Origin: Pseudomonadaceae bacterium UBA5811
GTDB taxonomy: Bacteria; Pseudomonadota; Gammaproteobacteria; Pseudomonadales; Pseudomonadaceae
Assembly (NCBI GenBank): GCA_002417905.1
Contig: DIDB01000173.1
Span: forward strand, 1-6,626
Length of the DNA stretch: 6,626 bases
Reading direction: 5' to 3'
In this document: positions 4,857 to 6,626 of the stretch, piece after piece
Numbering within the stretch: position 1 is the stretch's first letter
Layout: each line of letters starts with the position of its first letter
The notes under the pieces: model-generated
What the model was told of the DNA's origin: nothing
Database searches by the model: none
The model's input: only the letters and a program-made list of their open reading frames with translations
Position numbers and translations under genes: made by a program

Positions 4857-6626
4857 CTATTTGCGCAGGGGCCGGGCGTTGGCAAACAGGGCCGCCATCG
4901 CCGGATTGACGGCGGCCGGCCGGGCCGCCGGTTCGGGCGGGCTGGCCCGGTCACTGCCCTGGCGTCCGCCTCCCCGGCGGCTGGCCGGGGGGTTCGGGCC
5001 GTCCACCTTCTCGCCGGGGGTATCCCCCATCCGCATCGACAGTCCGACCCGGTTGCGCGGAATATCCACCTCCATCACCTTGACCCGTACCACGTCCCCG
5101 GCCTTGACCACGTCCCGTGGATCGCGGACAAATTTTTCTGCCAGGGCACTGATATGCACCAGCCCGTCCTGGTGCACCCCGATATCCACAAAGGCCCCAA
5201 AGTTGGTGACATTGGTCACCACGCCTTCCAGCACCATGCCCGGCTGCAGGTCCTTGAGGGTTTCCACCCCCTCCTGGAATGTGGCTGTACGGAACTCGGG
5301 ACGCGGGTCACGGCCCGGCTTGTCCAGCTCACGGAGAATATCCGTCACCGTGGGCAGGCCGAAGGTTTCATCAGTAAAGCGGCCGGGGTCCAGCCGGGCC
5401 AGAAAGGCCGAGTCACCCACCAGCGAGCGGATGTCCCGGCCCGTATCCGCCGCAATCTTCTGGACCAGCGGATAGGCCTCCGGGTGCACCGCCGAGGCAT
5501 CCAGCGGGTTATCCCCCTTCATTACCCGCAGAAAGCCGGCAGCCTGTTCAAAGGTTTTATCGCCCAGCCGGGGAACCTTTTTCAGCGCCGCACGGCTGGG
5601 GAAAGCGCCATTGGCATCCCGGAACTGCACGATATTTTGCGCCAGGCTGGCATTCAGCCCGGAAATCCGGCTGAGCAGGGCCGCCGAAGCGGTATTGACA
5701 TCCACCCCCACCGCGTTCACGCAGTCCTCCACCACCGCATCCAGTGAGCGGGCCAACCGTAACTGGGACACATCGTGCTGGTACTGGCCCACCCCGATGG
5801 ATTTCGGCTCGATTTTTACCAGTTCGGCCAGCGGATCCTGCAGGCGCCGGGCAATGGATACCGCGCCCCGCAGCGACACATCCAGCTCCGGAAACTCCCG
5901 GGCAGCCAGCTCCGAGGCGGAATAAACCGAGGCCCCGGCCTCACTGACCATCACTTTGGTCAGTTTCAGGCCCGGCACCTTGCGGATCAGCTCGGCCGCC
6001 AGCCGGTCGGTTTCCCGGCTGGCCGTACCGTTACCAATGGCAATCAGGTCCACCGCATGCCGGGCACAGAGCCGGGCCAGGGTATTCAGGGTACCGTCCC
6101 AGTCATTGCGCGGTGCATGGGGGTAGACCGTAGCCGTCTCCAGCAGCTTGCCGGTGCCATCCACCACGGCCACCTTGCAGCCGGTGCGCAGGCCGGGGTC
6201 CAGGGCCAGAGCGGCCCGGGGTCCGGCCGGCGCGGCCAGCAGCAGGTCATGCAGGTTGCGGGCAAACACGCTGATGGCTTCTTCCTCGGCGCGCTCGCGC
6301 AGCTCGCCCAGCAGATCAGTCTCCAGGGCCGTATACAGCTTGACCTTCCAGGTCCAGCGCACCACCTCGGCCAGCCAGCGGTCTGCTGGACGGCCCTGGC
6401 TTTCAATGCCAAAATGGCTGGCGATCATGCCTTCACAGGGATGACGGCTGCCCGGCAACTCCTCGCCCACCGTCAGGCTGATGCCGAGCACACCCTCATT
6501 GCGCCCCCGGAAAATCGCCAGGGCCCGGTGCGACGGCACCCCCTGCAACGGCTCACCCTGCTCGAAGTAATCGCCGAACTTGGCCCCCTCCTGCGCCTTT
6601 CCAGCCAGCACCCCGGCACCGAGGGT
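4857..6626 (-). CDS. tex: Tex, S1-domain RNA-binding transcription accessory protein (5' end missing)
   Basis: Tex (YhgF in E. coli) is a conserved nucleic-acid-binding protein linked to transcription. The frame is open to the right edge and has no start in the window. 589 codons are present, so about 180-190 N-terminal residues (part of the Tex-N region) are missing. Fragment positions: [16 protein letters not shown] (30-45), a YqgF/RNase H-like domain from [17 protein letters not shown] (about 141-157) with IGNGTASRE (197-205), [15 protein letters not shown] (227-241), [13 protein letters not shown] (276-288), helix-hairpin-helix region (about 310-370), [10 protein letters not shown] (436-445), and a C-terminal S1 domain (about 461-532) with [21 protein letters not shown] roughly 55-residue Gly/Arg/Pro/Ala-rich tail with RRGGGR follows, probably disordered. 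The internal GTG at 6611 is not the start. Its TAG abuts the rimK stop. Confidence 0.97.
   Translation of the reverse strand, partial: TLGAGVLAGKAQEGAKFGDYFEQGEPLQGVPSHRALAIFRGRNEGVLGISLTVGEELPGSRHPCEGMIASHFGIESQGRPADRWLAEVVRWTWKVKLYTALETDLLGELRERAEEEAISVFARNLHDLLLAAPAGPRAALALDPGLRTGCKVAVVDGTGKLLETATVYPHAPRNDWDGTLNTLARLCARHAVDLIAIGNGTASRETDRLAAELIRKVPGLKLTKVMVSEAGASVYSASELAAREFPELDVSLRGAVSIARRLQDPLAELVKIEPKSIGVGQYQHDVSQLRLARSLDAVVEDCVNAVGVDVNTASAALLSRISGLNASLAQNIVQFRDANGAFPSRAALKKVPRLGDKTFEQAAGFLRVMKGDNPLDASAVHPEAYPLVQKIAADTGRDIRSLVGDSAFLARLDPGRFTDETFGLPTVTDILRELDKPGRDPRPEFRTATFQEGVETLKDLQPGMVLEGVVTNVTNFGAFVDIGVHQDGLVHISALAEKFVRDPRDVVKAGDVVRVKVMEVDIPRNRVGLSMRMGDTPGEKVDGPNPPASRRGGGRQGSDRASPPEPAARPAAVNPAMAALFANARPLRK
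4911..4929 (+). repeat. GC-rich hairpin inside the tex 3' end, downstream of rimK
   Basis: GGCGGCC (4911-4917) and GGCCGCC (4923-4929) form a perfect 7-bp GC stem with a 5-base loop. A second GGCCGCC copy at 4890-4896 can compete for the same central arm. It lies about 55 bases after rimK stops, in DNA encoding the Ala/Pro/Arg-rich Tex tail. Without a T tract it is not an intrinsic terminator. It may slow polymerase or just reflect Ala and Arg codons. Confidence 0.25.

Noticed and set aside
4750..5925. Plus-strand frames of 241, 197 and 104 codons opposite tex
   Set aside because: They translate to Ser/Arg/Pro-rich sequence without motifs, while the minus strand encodes the highly conserved Tex domains throughout.

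Overview
The window is high-GC, compact bacterial chromosome from a gammaproteobacterium. Its proteins most resemble Pseudomonas and related Pseudomonadales/Oceanospirillales; I cannot name a genus from sequence alone. The genes are standard core-genome genes. There is no mobile element, CRISPR array, tRNA or rRNA gene.

Layout. Bases 1-82 may hold the tail of a convergent gene. A strong intrinsic terminator follows at 79-115. Three genes then run leftward on the minus strand, in transcription order hslR (Hsp15, heat-shock S4 RNA-binding protein), hslO (Hsp33, redox-activated chaperone) and pckA (ATP-dependent PEP carboxykinase). The 123-bp gap at 3370-3492 divides hslR from a rightward operon: rimB (retropepsin-like 'ATP-dependent zinc protease') and rimK (ATP-grasp ligase for ribosomal protein S6), overlapping by ATGA. 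rimK runs tail to tail into tex, an S1-domain RNA-binding transcription accessory protein on the minus strand. tex is cut by the right edge and lacks its N-terminal part. rimK and tex stop codons abut with no base between them.

How the genes fit together. hslR-hslO, pckA and tex lie in one neighbourhood in many gammaproteobacteria (in E. coli with envZ-ompR and greB between pckA and tex); here rimBK occupies the interval between hslR and tex. Apart from the gluconeogenic enzyme PckA, the products act on ribosomes, RNA or protein folding. Hsp15 binds stalled 50S subunits, RimK/RimB modify S6, Hsp33 protects unfolding proteins in oxidative stress, and Tex binds RNA.

The least ordinary part is upstream of pckA. 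A 40-codon ORF (1796 down to 1674) has a good Shine-Dalgarno, coding-like third-position GC, and a stop codon overlapping the pckA start as ATGA. Its Shine-Dalgarno is the whole 3' arm of a 7-bp hairpin, and a second hairpin followed by five Ts lies just upstream. This looks like a possible translationally coupled leader controlling pckA. It is an inference from sequence and needs a conservation test.
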